A stretch of DNA of 64,000 nt, from assembly GCA_026182355.1 (NCBI GenBank), contig JAPFBL010000597.1:181001-245000 (forward strand), read 5' to 3'. The notes under the pieces are model-generated. The model searched no databases, had not been told where the DNA came from, and was given only the letters and a program-made list of their open reading frames with translations. The DNA comes from Hermatobates lingyangjiaoensis. Lineage: Eukaryota > Arthropoda > Insecta > Hemiptera > Hermatobatidae. This document shows, one piece after another, positions 63,140-64,000 of the stretch. The translations under genes were made by a program, and so were the position numbers. Each line of letters begins with the position of its first letter. Within the stretch, counting starts at the first letter, position 1.

Positions 63140-63740
63140 TTGATAAATAAATTACAATTTAAAATAAAATAAAACAACCGACGTTTCAGTCATCTTTGAC
63201 CATCCTCAGGGTTTGATACTAGATAAATTAAATAAAAGCTATTCACTACACCACAATAAAATAAAAGTTAAATCTTACATATTTAGAAGAGTTTAAAATT
63301 AACAATGCATAAGAAAATGCTGTTCAGTAGATATCACAGATTGAGAGGTTACAAAAGGTTTTACACTATCAATGCTGCCATTTCATTCTAAAGTCACTAT
63401 GGTATCTTCACTCTGCAATTCCAACTGCTGTCTCTGATGTGTCTGTCCCGTATGGAGTTTTAACATGTTGTTGAAGCCTGCCGTTTGATTATTCATGTTG
63501 GGTCTTCGTTCCAAGATGTTTAGGGCTTCTAATATAATTAGCCTGTTTCTATCTTTTTCATAGTATAAAACCTCCGTGTTGTTAACTAACATTTCTCGTG
63601 TGAGTTTGGTCTTATGGGCATTATGAACATGGTCTTTAGGACCACCAGCTGCCAAGTGCATAGAAAGCCGTCTGGACAAGTTGTAGTCGTCGAACCAATG
63701 TACATTGGTACATTGCACGCAAGCTACTTGGCTACCCTGG
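63140..63740 (-). mobile_element. Penelope-like element 3' portion (third copy)
   Basis: Minus strand, right to left: endonuclease remnant (63383-63735), about 165 bp of 3' sequence, then the hairpin ACCCTGAGGATGGTCAAAGA, TGACTGAAACGTCGG (63178-63214; stem GGTCA/TGACT before GAAAC). Again the order is endonuclease then hairpin. Confidence 0.8.
63383..63735 (-). pseudogene. PLE GIY-YIG endonuclease fragment
   Basis: 111-codon frame with LSRRLSMHLAAGGPKDH, KTKLTREMLVNNTEVLYYEK, DRNRLIILEALNILERRPNM. It matches the 36108 endonuclease (LSRRLTLHLSAGGPKQH, RLTREKLVEGTKVLQL, NRLKILEALYIRSKKPSLN). At the start, ACVQCTNVH...: the YIG tripeptide (TACATTGGT) sits one base out of frame, so a single frameshift breaks the active-site region. 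Cys-x2-Cys precedes it as in the other families. Truncated upstream near 63735. Confidence 0.85.
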
Positions 63741-63824
63741 CTTCATATCTTTACTTTATTACCAGTGCTTATATTAATTAAATTAAATTAAAAATAAATT
63801 TTTTGTTACATTTATATATATGTC

Positions 63825-63965
63825 AATTATCAAACAATAATATGAAATGGGATCTGTTTCATGGGATCTATTTTTTTGAGACTAAGATCTTGGTTTTGTT
63901 TTCCCATTTAATATTGTGCTTTGATCATTGATTGTATTACACGTGTTTATGTGAAATCTTTAGTT
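63825..63965. mobile_element. CTGACGAAG cassette, decayed dimer
   Basis: ATTATCAAACAATAATATGA, GAGACTAAGATCTTGGTTTT, TTTGATCATTGATTGTATTA, CACGTGTTTATGTGAAATCT: outer ends of both arms with the hairpin centre deleted. TATATATA lies at 63812. Confidence 0.7.
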
Positions 63966-64000
63966 TAGTTTTTACTTGGTTTTTGTTTGCTGTATTTTGA

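Overview
This window is repeat-dense, AT-rich DNA from an animal nuclear genome. No intact protein-coding gene, rRNA or functional tRNA could be supported. Penelope-like elements (PLEs) with GIY-YIG endonucleases, Jockey-type LINE fragments, tRNA-derived SINEs, hAT, pogo/Tigger and mariner-type DNA elements, and abundant (TA)n point to an invertebrate. An arthropod is plausible (inference), but I cannot name a species.

Layout. 1-4 kb: a hAT-type MITE with an 8-bp target duplication (TSD) splits a short unrecognised ORF, followed by a 67-bp minisatellite of about 27 units bracketed by direct repeats. 4-9 kb: a small PLE-derived palindrome, a 54-bp satellite inside a duplicated segment, and a degenerate 10-bp minisatellite. 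9-11 kb: a SINE cluster. 14-15 kb: a second copy of the hAT MITE with a LINE 3' end nested inside. 19.5-21 kb: a hAT-like element with an internal 106-bp tandem repeat. 22-31 kb and 37-39 kb: a dense field of short cassettes next to (TA)n, many arranged as inverted dimers. 31-32 kb: LINE reverse transcriptase fragment, hAT MITE and SINE. 33.4-37.5 kb: a near-perfect 4-kb palindrome of two head-to-head, 5'-truncated PLE copies. 42.6-44.5 kb: a diverged tandem duplication. 46 kb: Jockey LINE C-terminus. 50.3-51.2 kb: PLE endonuclease 3' half. 52-56 kb: pogo/Tigger MITE, nested palindromes and a truncated mariner-like element. 56.6 and 61.0 kb: two copies of a 256-bp MITE. 58.8 kb: a recent LINE insertion. 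63 kb: a third PLE endonuclease remnant.

Unifying theme. A small hairpin motif, roughly C-Y-G-A-N-G-A-N, stem, loop, stem, G-A-A-A, recurs in at least eight unrelated-looking cassette families. In four families it lies downstream of a recognisable PLE GIY-YIG endonuclease and upstream of (TA)n. The solo cassettes are therefore best read as PLE 3' ends (pseudo-LTRs). The motif resembles a hammerhead ribozyme core, a motif known from PLE pseudo-LTRs, but carries one extra nucleotide before stem II. The window is best seen as a record of repeated PLE 3'-end insertion at, or ending in, (TA)n, often as inverted pairs.
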